From positions 1 through 36,707 of IMG/VR virus record IMGVR_UViG_3300013286_000029: a stretch of 36,707 nucleotides of DNA; one strand, written 5' to 3'. Below, piece by piece: positions 8,779-15,719 of this stretch. Made by a program: the position numbers and the translations under genes. Source of the stretch: a virus. The notes beneath the pieces were generated by a model. It searched no databases and had not been told where the DNA came from. It saw only the letters and a list, made by a program, of their open reading frames with translations. Each line of letters starts with the position of its first letter. The stretch's first letter is position 1.

Positions 8779-10536
8779 ATGACCACCTACACCCAAGGCG
8801 GCGTCTTCCGCTCGTTCAAGGCGGATGGCACGCCCAACGCTTCGGGCTTTGTCTACACCTACGCAGCGGGCACGCTGACCCCTTTGGCTACCTACGTCAC
8901 GCCTGGCGGCAGTGCCAACGCGAACCCCGTGGCGCTGGGTGTGGATGGCGCAGCAACCATCTGCTTAGCCGACTGGGTGAACTATCGCTTCATCGAGAAG
9001 ACCGCTATCGGGACGACGATCAAAGACACGGACAACATCGTCAGCAACGGGGCACTTGCTGACCTCGCCAGCACGGCCAGCGGGAAGGGTGCGGCGCTGG
9101 TGGGGTGGCTGCGTGCGGCTACGTCGGCCATTGCTGCGACTGTCCAGAATAGATTGTCGTGGCTTCCGCTCAACCCGTTTGAGTTTATGACCATCGCTCA
9201 GATTGCGGACGCGCAATCTAGCACAACACCGACGCTAGATAGTTCGGCTGCGTTTGCTGCTGCGTGGGCTGCGGTAAAGACCAGAGGCGGAAAAATGGAA
9301 ATTCCGGCCGGCGTATATCTACACAACAGCGCATGGCTGATCGACATTGACTTAACACTTCCGCACAACTATGAAATAACCGGCTATGGGGCGACCATTT
9401 TTAATGGGGTCGCTGTCGCCGGTTTTGCTGTTGTAGTTTCAGGAAGCTATAACAACTTTGGAGCAACCATTCGTGGGTTGCAGTTCAATCACCGCAACAA
9501 TACTACAGTTGGTGGATGTATTCAAGCAATCGGCTCTGCAAACTTAAAAATCGAAAAATGCGCAGCGGAAATGCACAACACCAAAGCAGGCTATGCTGCA
9601 CTGGAAATTGGTCCCACTGTTCCCGGCAATGGCAACACCAATTCTTTTTGGACCTTAATTGATGGATTTTCCACCCGCCAGCGTAGCGGGGGTGACGGTA
9701 CAGTCGCCGCGATGGGAATTCGTTTGCGGGGCGTCGCAAATGCTACAAAAATTATTAACTGCCAGCTTGGTAGCGTCATAGATGCTATTCGCTTTGACAC
9801 TGACGGGGTGTCGGGAGGCCTGGCTAATGCTGTGAACATTCTGCACAATGATTTTGAAGGGTGCACCAACGCGATCACCTTCAATACGGCAGCCCCATGC
9901 ACTGCTATGCCGACTGGGGTACACATTGCATTCAACCGAGTTGAATCTGTGACGGGAGCGTTTTTGAACGTCACAGGCGCTGCGGTGGTAGATTCCAGCT
10001 ACCCACCTGTAGTGCGTGACAACTACTGCACTGTCGGCTCAGTCACAAACTATCTTGTTAATCCAAACAATCAGTATTTTTTTACGTCTGAAAGTTCTTA
10101 CTTTGGCGTCGGTCCTCGTAATTACATAGGCGGTCCATCCGACTATACGATAATTACGGAGGGGTCAGGGCGTAACTTAGTCATTAGCAACCTGAGTGGT
10201 GTTAGCACCTATGATTCGGGTCACCTAAAATTTGGCGTCTATCATATGTGGGTTGACGGCGCAACATCACTTCCATTCATGAAGTCAAATGGCGTGGCTC
10301 CTACCAGTTCGCAAGACGGCTCAATGTGCGGAGTTTTACGGGGTTCTGCTACTTTTGCAGCAGCTACCTCTGTAGTGGTTACAACTGGGTACACGATGGC
10401 ATCAGCAAATTACTCAGTGAATATCGACGCCAACACCAACCGCACATTCTGGGTCACTGGCAAGACAACTACGCAGTTCACAATCAACGCGGCGGCTGCA
10501 AACTCGGACACTGTTGGATGGGTGCTGTCAAAGTGA
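8779..10536 (+). CDS. Tailspike / tail fibre with beta-helix receptor-binding body
   Basis: 585 residues. The N-terminal ~110 residues (MTTYTQGGVFRSFKADGTPN...GFVYTYAAGTLTPLATYVTP) form a conserved adaptor that attaches the spike to the tail. Residues about 160-440 have the signature of a right-handed parallel beta-helix: D-AAF-AAWAAVKTRGGKMEIPAG followed by regularly spaced short beta turns rich in Asn, Gly and Val (IRGLQF, LKIEKC, TKIINC). Such spikes bind and often cleave surface polysaccharide, but I cannot identify catalytic residues. The body, roughly 9480-10340, is clearly more AT-rich than its N terminus, a sign that the receptor-binding part was exchanged. Confidence 0.82.
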   Translation: MTTYTQGGVFRSFKADGTPNASGFVYTYAAGTLTPLATYVTPGGSANANPVALGVDGAATICLADWVNYRFIEKTAIGTTIKDTDNIVSNGALADLASTASGKGAALVGWLRAATSAIAATVQNRLSWLPLNPFEFMTIAQIADAQSSTTPTLDSSAAFAAAWAAVKTRGGKMEIPAGVYLHNSAWLIDIDLTLPHNYEITGYGATIFNGVAVAGFAVVVSGSYNNFGATIRGLQFNHRNNTTVGGCIQAIGSANLKIEKCAAEMHNTKAGYAALEIGPTVPGNGNTNSFWTLIDGFSTRQRSGGDGTVAAMGIRLRGVANATKIINCQLGSVIDAIRFDTDGVSGGLANAVNILHNDFEGCTNAITFNTAAPCTAMPTGVHIAFNRVESVTGAFLNVTGAAVVDSSYPPVVRDNYCTVGSVTNYLVNPNNQYFFTSESSYFGVGPRNYIGGPSDYTIITEGSGRNLVISNLSGVSTYDSGHLKFGVYHMWVDGATSLPFMKSNGVAPTSSQDGSMCGVLRGSATFAAATSVVVTTGYTMASANYSVNIDANTNRTFWVTGKTTTQFTINAAAANSDTVGWVLSK

Positions 10537-10595
10537 CTTCCAGCCACGACGTTGGTGGGCACCTAAACGGCAAATAACGAGCAGGAACCCCAACC

Positions 10596-10883
10596 ATGCC
10601 CATGCCTTCGATCCCGGCTGACAAGGCCAATCACGTCATCTACGGCGCGGTCGCCTTCGTGGCCGGCGCCTTTGCAGCGCATCCAGCCGGCCTGCCGCCC
10701 GCCTACTGCGGCCTGGCGCTGGCCGTCATTGCAGGCGCGATCAAAGAGGCGTCAGATGCCCTCATCAATTACCGCGCCACGGGCAACCCGATGGTGGGCC
10801 CGCACGGCGTGGAGTGGCTGGACTTCGCGGCCACGGCTTGCGGCGGGGTGTTGGGGTTTGTGGCGGTGCTGTGCAATGGCTGA
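10596..10883 (+). CDS. Small membrane protein, start of the lysis cassette
   Basis: 95 residues with two or three hydrophobic segments (about 15-32, 36-48, 75-93). The pattern DKANHVIYGAVAF...AGAIKEASDALINY...EWLDFAATACGG, with charged residues between hydrophobic helices, belongs to a small membrane protein type seen in phage lysis regions. It is preceded by an AGGA ribosome site and overlaps the next gene. A holin, antiholin or accessory lysis role is inferred from context only. Confidence 0.6.
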   Translation: MPMPSIPADKANHVIYGAVAFVAGAFAAHPAGLPPAYCGLALAVIAGAIKEASDALINYRATGNPMVGPHGVEWLDFAATACGGVLGFVAVLCNG

Positions 10884-11274
10884 ACCCACCAGCGCCACCC
10901 TGGCGGCGGCCGCCGCCATCACCACAGGCACGCTGACGCTGGCCGGCAGCTTTTATGGCGTGCCGGCAGATTCCATGCTGGCCGCCACGCTGGGCGCCGG
11001 CATTGCCATGTCGTCAGCACAGCGCATCGACTTGACGCGACCGTCCATCCTGGCCGCGCTGGGCGTGTTCGGCAGTAGTCTGGTGCTGGCCGTATTCCTG
11101 GGCCCGCTGCTGGGCATCGTGGCCGATGGCCTGATGCTCAAGCTGACCGGCATCGACCTACCCGACGCGCCTGTACGCGCGGCTGCAAGCCTGCTGACGG
11201 CGCTGGGCGGCCAGCGGTGGCTGCCGGCCATGCTTGACCGGGTGACGGCTGCCATTGCTGGGGGCGCCAAATGA
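10876..11274 (+). CDS. Probable holin-type membrane protein
   Basis: 132 residues, starting at the ATG at 10876 and overlapping the preceding gene by 8 bases. It has three predicted membrane segments: residues about 8-25 (Ala/Thr-rich), 35-52, and a strong one at about 58-80 (LAALGVFGSSLVLAVFLGPL). A charged, partly amphipathic C-terminal tail of about 45 residues follows. Size, topology and the position two genes upstream of the muramidase fit a holin, although three other small membrane proteins in the cassette could also play this role. It overlaps the next start (ATGA). Confidence 0.6.
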   Translation: MAEPTSATLAAAAAITTGTLTLAGSFYGVPADSMLAATLGAGIAMSSAQRIDLTRPSILAALGVFGSSLVLAVFLGPLLGIVADGLMLKLTGIDLPDAPVRAAASLLTALGGQRWLPAMLDRVTAAIAGGAK

Positions 11275-11555
11275 GCGCATGGATCATGGTCTTGATAGCT
11301 GCGCAAACCGCTATCGGCTTGGCTGTAGCCGGCGGCGCTTTCCTGACGCTGACCCACGCCATCGACAAACACACGCCTGCGACCAGGCGCGTCTTGTTTG
11401 TCGGCCTGCTGGTGGCGGGCGTCTGGTACGGCATGGAGCCGCTGATTCTTGGCGTGCCAACAAGCACCAAGCCGGGTTTGCTGTTCGCTGGATTCGTGGC
11501 CTGGGTCATGCTTCGCTGGCGGCACACGCTGGTGGTGGCGGCCGGGCTGGATTGA
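11271..11555 (+). CDS. Small membrane protein of the lysis cassette
   Basis: 94 residues with three hydrophobic helices (about 4-28, 40-58, 66-80) separated by charged turns such as HAIDKHTPATRR. The start overlaps the previous stop. It lies directly before the muramidase. I do not recognise the family. A holin or antiholin function is plausible by location only. Confidence 0.55.
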   Translation: MSAWIMVLIAAQTAIGLAVAGGAFLTLTHAIDKHTPATRRVLFVGLLVAGVWYGMEPLILGVPTSTKPGLLFAGFVAWVMLRWRHTLVVAAGLD

Positions 11556-11565
11556 GGGAGGCCGT

Positions 11566-12033
11566 ATGACTTTCGACGACGCATTCGCTCGCACCATCAA
11601 CCACGAGGGCGGCTACACCGAAGGGAAAGACGATCCTGGCGGCGAGACGAAATTTGGCCTGTCCAAGCGCGCCTATCCCCAACGCAACATCGCCGCCCTG
11701 ACGCTGGCCGACGCCCGCGCCGTGTACCTGCGCGATTACTGGGGCCCGGCCGGCTGCGATGCGGTGCCCGATGACATCAAGGCTGACCTGTTTGATGCGG
11801 CGGTAAACAGTGGTGTCCGAGCGGCCGTCAAGCTGCTGCAGCGCGCCGTGGGCGAGGCCGAAGACGGCGTGCTGGGCCCGCGCATGCTGCAGGCCGTCAA
11901 TGCGATGTCGGCGCCGCGACTGGCGGCAAGGTTCAACGGCGCGCGGCCGGCATTCATGGCGGGGCTGACCACCTGGCCGACATTCGGGCGCGGCTGGGCG
12001 CTGCGTGTGGCTGATAACCTGCTAGGGGTTTGA
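11566..12033 (+). CDS. Endolysin: N-acetylmuramidase of the glycoside hydrolase 108 type
   Basis: 155 residues. The N terminus carries the family signature: TINHEGGYTEGKDDPGGETKFG-SKRAYP, with Glu14 in HEGGY as the expected catalytic acid, followed by the D-A-A-VY---YW motif. The C-terminal half (DDIKADLFDAAVNSGVRAAV...LLQRAVG...DGVLGPRML) matches the peptidoglycan-binding half usually paired with this domain. It cleaves the glycan backbone of peptidoglycan at lysis. I chose the ATG at 11566 after a GGGAGG ribosome site. There is no signal peptide, so it should depend on a holin for export. Confidence 0.9.
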   Translation: MTFDDAFARTINHEGGYTEGKDDPGGETKFGLSKRAYPQRNIAALTLADARAVYLRDYWGPAGCDAVPDDIKADLFDAAVNSGVRAAVKLLQRAVGEAEDGVLGPRMLQAVNAMSAPRLAARFNGARPAFMAGLTTWPTFGRGWALRVADNLLGV

Positions 12034-12035
12034 AA

Positions 12036-12425
12036 ATGGCACTTGATCCGCTTACTGCTGGCGTTGACCTAGCTACCACGGTCATCAACAAAATCTGGCC
12101 CGACAAGAGCGCAACCGAAGCGGCGCAGCTCGCGGCGGCCGTAGCCATTGTGCAGGGCCAGCTCGACACGAACAAAGCCGAGGCCACATCGCCAAGCGCG
12201 TTCACCAGCGGCTGGCGGCCCGGCATTGGTTGGGTTTGCGCGTTGGCGCTGTTTTTCCAGTACGTTGGGCGCCCGCTGCTTGCCTGGGGCGGCATCGTCA
12301 CCGGACATCCGCTGCCTCCGCTGCCGGGCATCGACGACAACCTTTGGCAACTCATGCTGGGCATGCTGGGCCTGGGCGGGCTGCGGACGGTGGAAAAGAT
12401 CAAGGGCGCAGAAGCCAACAGGTGA
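12036..12425 (+). CDS. Three-TM holin of the gene-transfer-agent release family
   Basis: 129 residues. The N terminus is soluble and helical (residues 1-45), followed by a conserved block S-FTSGWRPGIGWVCALALF, a second hydrophobic segment around PLLAWGGIVTG, and a third, LWQLMLGMLGLGGLRTVEK, the hallmark of the GTA_holin_3TM family. The ATG at 12036 is used; the TTG at 12030 overlaps the muramidase stop. It closes the lysis operon and is followed by a strong inverted repeat. No Rz/Rz1 spanin pair is recognisable next to it. Confidence 0.8.
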   Translation: MALDPLTAGVDLATTVINKIWPDKSATEAAQLAAAVAIVQGQLDTNKAEATSPSAFTSGWRPGIGWVCALALFFQYVGRPLLAWGGIVTGHPLPPLPGIDDNLWQLMLGMLGLGGLRTVEKIKGAEANR

Positions 12426-12634
12426 TGGTGGCGCCATCAAGGCCAATGCTACCGGAATTGCTACGGTAGCATTTTCGTAGCAGCAAAACCTTCCCATTGA
12501 ACTACGGCGGGGCCGGGCACCGCTCAATCCGCGTTTACCCGTAGATTTGCTACTTCACGCCTAGCGTACTCTCCCGTTGAATCATTGGCCGTCACAAGAC
12601 GGCTGCATCGGGTTTGCTACGGGAGTGCTACGGC
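12426..12634. other. Candidate attP region with repeated TGCTAC motifs upstream of the integrase
   Basis: This non-coding gap holds seven copies of TGCTAC or its complement in 190 bases: forward at 12446, 12459, 12548, 12615 and 12626, reverse at 12467 and 12477. Three are extended to TTGCTAC. Such dense repeats next to an integrase gene are what arm-type integrase sites around attP look like. A second small inverted repeat (GCCGTC 12588-12593, GACGGC 12598-12603) lies between them. The core crossover sequence cannot be identified without a host attB. Confidence 0.5.
12445..12473 (+). terminator. Strong inverted repeat ending the lysis operon
   Basis: AATGCTACCG (12445-12454) is perfectly complementary to CGGTAGCATT (12464-12473) with a 9-base loop, followed only by TTCG. 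It may terminate late transcription, but its arms contain the TGCTAC motif repeated through the attP candidate, so it may instead be an integrase- or excisionase-binding palindrome. Confidence 0.5.
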
Positions 12635-13714
12635 GTGAGTTCCATCATACCTGTCGGGGACAAGTGGCGCGCACAGGTCAGGCGCAAGGGCTACAAAGCG
12701 CAGACCAAGACGTTTGCGCTGAAGCGAGATGCCGAGGCGTGGGCGCGCAGGCTGGAGGCCGGGATCGACAAGGCAGGGCCGGTCGCCAAGACGGACGATA
12801 TGACGGTTTCTGACCTGATCGACAGCTACCGCGACATGCGGATGGACCTTGGCAGGCCGGTCAGCCCGACGACAAATACCCACTACATGCTCAACCATCT
12901 GGCCGAAGACCTGGGGCCTGAACTGGTGTGCGACCTGACTCCTCAGCGGCTGGCTAGATGGGCCAAGGAGCGCAGGGAACAAGGCGCAGGCGGTTACACC
13001 GTCAACATGGAACTGTCAGCCCTTGGCACGGCTATCCGGCACACGGCCAGTTTCCTCAACATCGTCATGCCCGACGTGGTGGGCGCGGCTCGCCCGCTGC
13101 TGCACTACGGGCAGCTAATCACTGGCGGCAACAAGCGCACACGGCGCCCGACTGAAGACGAGCTAACCCGCCTGCTGGTCTGGCTGCAAACCCGGAACCC
13201 GATCATTGCAGACGCGGTTCGAGTCGCGGCCATCACGGGCATGCGGCGGGCAGAACTGGCGCGCATCTTGTGGGCAGACATCGACGAAGGCAAGAAGGCC
13301 GTTCTGGTGCGTCAGCGCAAGCACCCCAGGCGGATAGAGGCGCGGGATGAGTTGGTGCCGCTGCTGGGCGATTCATGGAGCATCGTGCAGCGCCAGGCCA
13401 GGACAGATCAGCGCATCTTTCCGGTATCGCGCGAGGCGTTGACGGACGCGGTGACGGCTGGCACCAAGGCGCTAGACATCCCGAATTTGCATCTTCACGA
13501 TATGCGCCGCGAGGCTACTTCGGCAATGCGAGATTTAGGGCTCGACGCGAGCGCGAGGAAGGCGGTGACGGGGCATCGCTCGGACGCGGTTCACGAGATT
13601 TACGTTGCGGTTGATCTTCAGCAACTACATGCGCAGTTCGACGCTGCTCAAGGTAAGCAGCAACGTCCGCCGCGTCAGCGTAAAGCGCGCGGCCATCCAC
13701 CCGCATCCAAGTGA
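12635..13714 (+). CDS. int: Phage tyrosine-type site-specific integrase
   Basis: 359 residues. The N-terminal part (SSIIPVGDKWRAQVRRKGYK) is an arm-binding-like beta domain, followed by a SAM-like core-binding domain. Catalytic residues are visible: Arg in TGMRRAEL (about 204-205), HxxR in LHDMRRE (His288, Arg291), His314 in GHRS and nucleophile Tyr323 in IYVAVD. I chose the GTG at 12635 with GGGAG nine bases upstream; the longer TTG start would add residues encoded by the TGCTAC repeats. It integrates and, with an excisionase, excises the prophage. It lacks the extra helix region that marks integron integrases, so it is not IntI. The last 200 bases overlap a convergent gene. Confidence 0.92.
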   Translation: MSSIIPVGDKWRAQVRRKGYKAQTKTFALKRDAEAWARRLEAGIDKAGPVAKTDDMTVSDLIDSYRDMRMDLGRPVSPTTNTHYMLNHLAEDLGPELVCDLTPQRLARWAKERREQGAGGYTVNMELSALGTAIRHTASFLNIVMPDVVGAARPLLHYGQLITGGNKRTRRPTEDELTRLLVWLQTRNPIIADAVRVAAITGMRRAELARILWADIDEGKKAVLVRQRKHPRRIEARDELVPLLGDSWSIVQRQARTDQRIFPVSREALTDAVTAGTKALDIPNLHLHDMRREATSAMRDLGLDASARKAVTGHRSDAVHEIYVAVDLQQLHAQFDAAQGKQQRPPRQRKARGHPPASK

Positions 13715-13841
13715 AGTCGCCCAGCGTGCGGCGGTTCCTGATAGTGCCGGGAGCGATGCCGATCTGCTCCGACACCTGATCCAACGTCAAGGACATGGAG
13801 CCGTATTTCTCGGCCAGGAAAAGGACTCGCCAGAGTGTCAT
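13515..13841 (-). CDS. Helix-turn-helix protein, candidate excisionase
   Basis: 108 residues from the ATG at 13841. Residues 14-65 form a small winged/HTH DNA-binding domain: SLTLDQVSEQIGIAPGTIRN, then FTWMRVDGRALYADAADVAAY, resembling excisionase/MerR-type folds with a recognition helix and wing. The C-terminal tail is low-complexity, Pro/Ser/Arg-rich. It is the last gene of the leftward operon and converges on int, overlapping its 3' end by 200 bases. A DNA-binding protein in this position is the natural candidate for recombination directionality factor, but that is inferred from context. Confidence 0.6.
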   Translation of the reverse strand: MTLWRVLFLAEKYGSMSLTLDQVSEQIGIAPGTIRNRRTLGDFTWMRVDGRALYADAADVAAYLEQRRTAHVVAEDQPQRKSREPRPSDAPSPPSSRSRRALNLALPK

Positions 13842-13851
13842 GCGTGCCCCA

Positions 13852-14166
13852 TCAGTGAAAATTCCTCGCAGCCAGCAGCCTCGGCACTTGCCCAGCAATC
13901 CATCGCAGCAACTCCTTTGACGCGGCGCAGTGAAGAACTTCGCCCGTCTGCGCATCGACGCAGCGCCAGGAAACGTAGCCCATGCGCGGTTCGATCAGCA
14001 CGTCACGCCAGCCCAGCGCGGACAGCATCATGGGGAACGGCTGGCGCACGTCATCAGGCCCGCGATCAGGGGTGCCGTCCGCACGCTCCTGATCCGCGCG
14101 AAGTTCGGCGGCGTGCCATCGGGCTCTGGCTGCGTTGACGTGGCGTTGTGATTTGCGTCGTTGCAT
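13852..14166 (-). CDS. Hypothetical phage protein
   Basis: 104 residues from the ATG at 14166. The N-terminal 40 residues are very Arg-rich and helical (MQRRKSQRHVNAARARWHAA). The C-terminal half looks globular, with GYVSWRCVDAQTGEVLHC and KELLRWIAGQVPRLL. It lies ten bases upstream of the HTH gene in the same operon and just downstream of the collapsed cassette site, so it marks the return to phage backbone. I do not recognise a family. Confidence 0.5.
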   Translation of the reverse strand: MQRRKSQRHVNAARARWHAAELRADQERADGTPDRGPDDVRQPFPMMLSALGWRDVLIEPRMGYVSWRCVDAQTGEVLHCAASKELLRWIAGQVPRLLAARNFH

Positions 14167-14187
14167 GGCAAAAAGTCAGTGGATGTC

Positions 14188-14205
14188 ACTCAACATACGT
14201 TAGGC
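14188..14205 (-). other. Collapsed attC-like site at the distal end of the array
   Basis: Read on the minus strand, GCCTAAC (14205-14199) contains the stop codon of the preceding cassette gene, as is common in attC. Only four bases later comes GTTGAGT (14194-14188), which fits GTTRRRY. The usual 40-100 base stem between the boxes is missing, so it looks like an attC that lost its centre. It marks the array/backbone boundary. The second box could be chance. Confidence 0.5.
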
Positions 14206-14481
14206 AGCACCAATATGCGCGTCCGCCATCTCGTCGAAGTTCTCAGGCGTGGCGTTCATCATTGCGGCCTCTGTGTCAGGCCACCCGCCCTGTTGCCGCA
14301 ACCAGCGCCACCTGTCTGCGTCCTTGCGCAGTTGGGCCAGCACGTCGCCATTAATCTGCACTGTGTTGCTGAACGTGCAGCCCTGAAACCCCGGCTGCGG
14401 CATTGGGGCGGCTGCGGTCAGTTGGGCCACGTAGCCCACGGTCATCTTGTCCACTTCAGTCCTTTCGTTGTCATCACACAT
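14200..14481 (-). CDS. Cassette gene: hypothetical protein
   Basis: 93 residues from the ATG at 14481, only 13 bases after the attC box that begins this cassette; the TAA stop lies inside the GCCTAAC box at the other end. It contains the segment VLAQLRKDADRWRWLRQQGG, a motif seen in many small phage proteins of unknown function, and a C-terminal acidic ATPENFDEMADAHI. No promoter is visible in the cassette, so it should be read from the upstream operon. Function unknown; the LRKDADRWRWLR type suggests phage ancestry. Confidence 0.65.
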   Translation of the reverse strand: MCDDNERTEVDKMTVGYVAQLTAAAPMPQPGFQGCTFSNTVQINGDVLAQLRKDADRWRWLRQQGGWPDTEAAMMNATPENFDEMADAHIGAA

Positions 14482-14493
14482 GGGTCGGGTGCT

Positions 14494-14560
14494 GCCTAAC
14501 CCCGTATTCGAGCCGATAGCCCCGGAGTACCGGGTCTACGGCTCAATACGAACGTTAGGT
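14494..14560 (-). other. attC site 1 (methyltransferase cassette)
   Basis: 67 bases. Minus-strand boxes are ACCTAAC (14560-14554) and GTTAGGC (14500-14494). The inner arms pair as CGTATTCGAGCCG (plus strand, from 14503) against CGGCTCAATACG, leaving one extra C unpaired, the strand-discriminating feature of attC. The methyltransferase stop codon lies one base from the first box. ACCTAAC is the exact complement of GTTAGGT at the start of this cassette (15256-15250). Confidence 0.9.
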
Positions 14561-14561
14561 T

Positions 14562-15218
14562 TCACAACAGCCCTTCCTGCACGCATTCGCGCGGAGGTTC
14601 GGGCGGCAGTAGCGTGCCCTGGGCCTGGGCGCGGCTGATGCGCTCGCAGGCGATGTCAAAATACTTGCGCTCTCGCTCGATGCCCGTGAACGCCTTGCCA
14701 AGCTGGGTGCAGGCAACGCCGGTTGTGCCGCTGCCCATAAACGGGTCCAGCACGCGGGATGCCTTCACTGCCGACATGAGTTCAACCGTAAGCGATACGG
14801 GCTTTTGTGTCGGGTGGTTCACAAACTCATCGGCGCAGGCGGCAAAGTTCGGCATCACTGCTGCATGACGATAGACCCTTGCTTTAGTGCCGCTGCCGAA
14901 AGCGAAGATACGCTCGTAGTGGTGGCCCGCGACGTTCCCGGTTTCTGAGCGTGGGTGAATCGGGACCGACTTGTGCCAAATGTGAATTGCAGAGTAGTGC
15001 GCTGCCGGTGGATTGCCGTACCACGGCCAGAACACATAACCAACGAACGGGCCAAGCATGTCCAGGCACGCATTGACGGCGTCTGTCGGGAAAAGGTCTT
15101 CCCGCCCAAAGTACGGCGGGTCTGTCAGCACCATGTCGCCGGGCGCCAGCAGTGGCAGCACCTCGCGGCAATCCCCGTGCCACAGTTCCGCATTCCCGAT
15201 CACTACTTTCTCAGCCAT
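14562..15218 (-). CDS. Cassette gene: orphan DNA N6/N4 methyltransferase (beta-type motif order)
   Basis: 218 residues. The catalytic motif DPPY (residues 33-36) comes before the AdoMet-binding motif DPFMGSGTTG (158-167), the order of beta-class amino-methyltransferases, with a target-recognition region between. It transfers methyl groups from S-adenosylmethionine to adenine or cytosine N4 in a specific DNA sequence. The ATG at 15218 is chosen because AAGGA sits five bases upstream; the ATG at 15224 would have no spacing. No restriction endonuclease accompanies it, so protecting phage DNA from host restriction is a likely role. The gene is the whole content of its cassette. Confidence 0.9.
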   Translation of the reverse strand: MAEKVVIGNAELWHGDCREVLPLLAPGDMVLTDPPYFGREDLFPTDAVNACLDMLGPFVGYVFWPWYGNPPAAHYSAIHIWHKSVPIHPRSETGNVAGHHYERIFAFGSGTKARVYRHAAVMPNFAACADEFVNHPTQKPVSLTVELMSAVKASRVLDPFMGSGTTGVACTQLGKAFTGIERERKYFDIACERISRAQAQGTLLPPEPPRECVQEGLL

Positions 15219-15249
15219 CTTCATCCTTGGTCAGTGCGCCACCAGTGAA

Positions 15250-15337
15250 ACCTAACCCCGCCACTCAAGCGGACGCCTGCCAGCGTCCTGTCGTTTGCCG
15301 TCAGTCGCACGGGCGCCGCTTACTGGCACCGTTAGGC
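15250..15337 (-). other. attC site 2
   Basis: 88 bases. Minus-strand boxes are GCCTAAC (15337-15331) and GTTAGGT (15256-15250). The inner arms CCACTCAAGCGG and CCGCTTACTGG pair with an unpaired base and a mismatch. A longer variable central stem follows. Its first box complements the box that starts its cassette (GTTAGGC, 15668-15662). Confidence 0.88.
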
Positions 15338-15430
15338 CCGTCTTTCCGGGCTGTCAGCGCTCGCTGCGCAGTAGGTGTGCCACCGCTACGTGGCGCCGCT
15401 TAGGCATCGGCGGCTTGCCCCTCAAGGCAT

Positions 15431-15634
15431 CTAAGGCCAATCCGTCTTCGGGCCATACGCCCAGCGCCGCAAACGTGCGGTCGTGCGTTGCAGCCGGGCT
15501 GGCGGTGCCACGGTCGTGCAGGTGTGCAGCGCTTCGGCTGCGGGCCGCCACAGGGCCACGGTAGCGCGCGGCAGTAGACCTGCCAGCCATGCAAGGCATG
15601 CTGCTAGGCGGTCAAGGTGGCGGGCAAACATCAT
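15431..15634 (-). CDS. Cassette ORF of uncertain frame
   Basis: An excellent ribosome site (AGGAG) precedes the ATG at 15634, 28 bases inside the cassette, and opens a 67-residue frame with a hydrophobic stretch (LAACLAWLAGLLPRATVALW) that ends early at 15431. An overlapping frame on the same strand, 15599 down to 15354, is open to within 16 bases of the attC and is where a cassette gene would normally end. Both have GC-rich third positions. Either one frame is spurious or a frameshift split a single gene of about 90 residues. No family recognised. Confidence 0.4.
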   Translation of the reverse strand: MMFARHLDRLAACLAWLAGLLPRATVALWRPAAEALHTCTTVAPPARLQRTTARLRRWAYGPKTDWP

Positions 15635-15661
15635 TTCCTCTCCTACAGTTGTGGCGAACGG

Positions 15662-15718
15662 GCCTAACACGCAATTCAAGCCGAGCCGAGTACGGCCGGC
15701 TTAATTGCAACGTTGGGC
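15662..15718 (-). other. attC site 3 (compact, textbook form)
   Basis: 57 bases. Minus-strand boxes are GCCCAAC (15718-15712) and GTTAGGC (15668-15662). The arms GCAATTCAAGCCG (15671-15683) and CGGCTTAATTGC (15697-15708) pair fully except one extrahelical C. The centre is a short GC-rich hairpin. The RHH gene stop lies one base from the first box. GCCCAAC is the complement of GTTGGGC at the start of its cassette. Confidence 0.93.
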
Positions 15719-15719
15719 G

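Noticed and set aside
12481-12530. tRNA-like D-arm (GTAGTTCAATGGGAAG on the minus strand)
   Set aside because: There is no matching acceptor, anticodon or T arm, so it is not a tRNA gene; at most a remnant of a tRNA attachment site, which cannot be shown here.
12635-13714. Integrase considered as an integron integrase (IntI)
   Set aside because: It has the phage-type N-terminal arm-binding segment and lacks the additional helix region between the catalytic boxes that is diagnostic of IntI; it is next to attP-like repeats, not next to attI.
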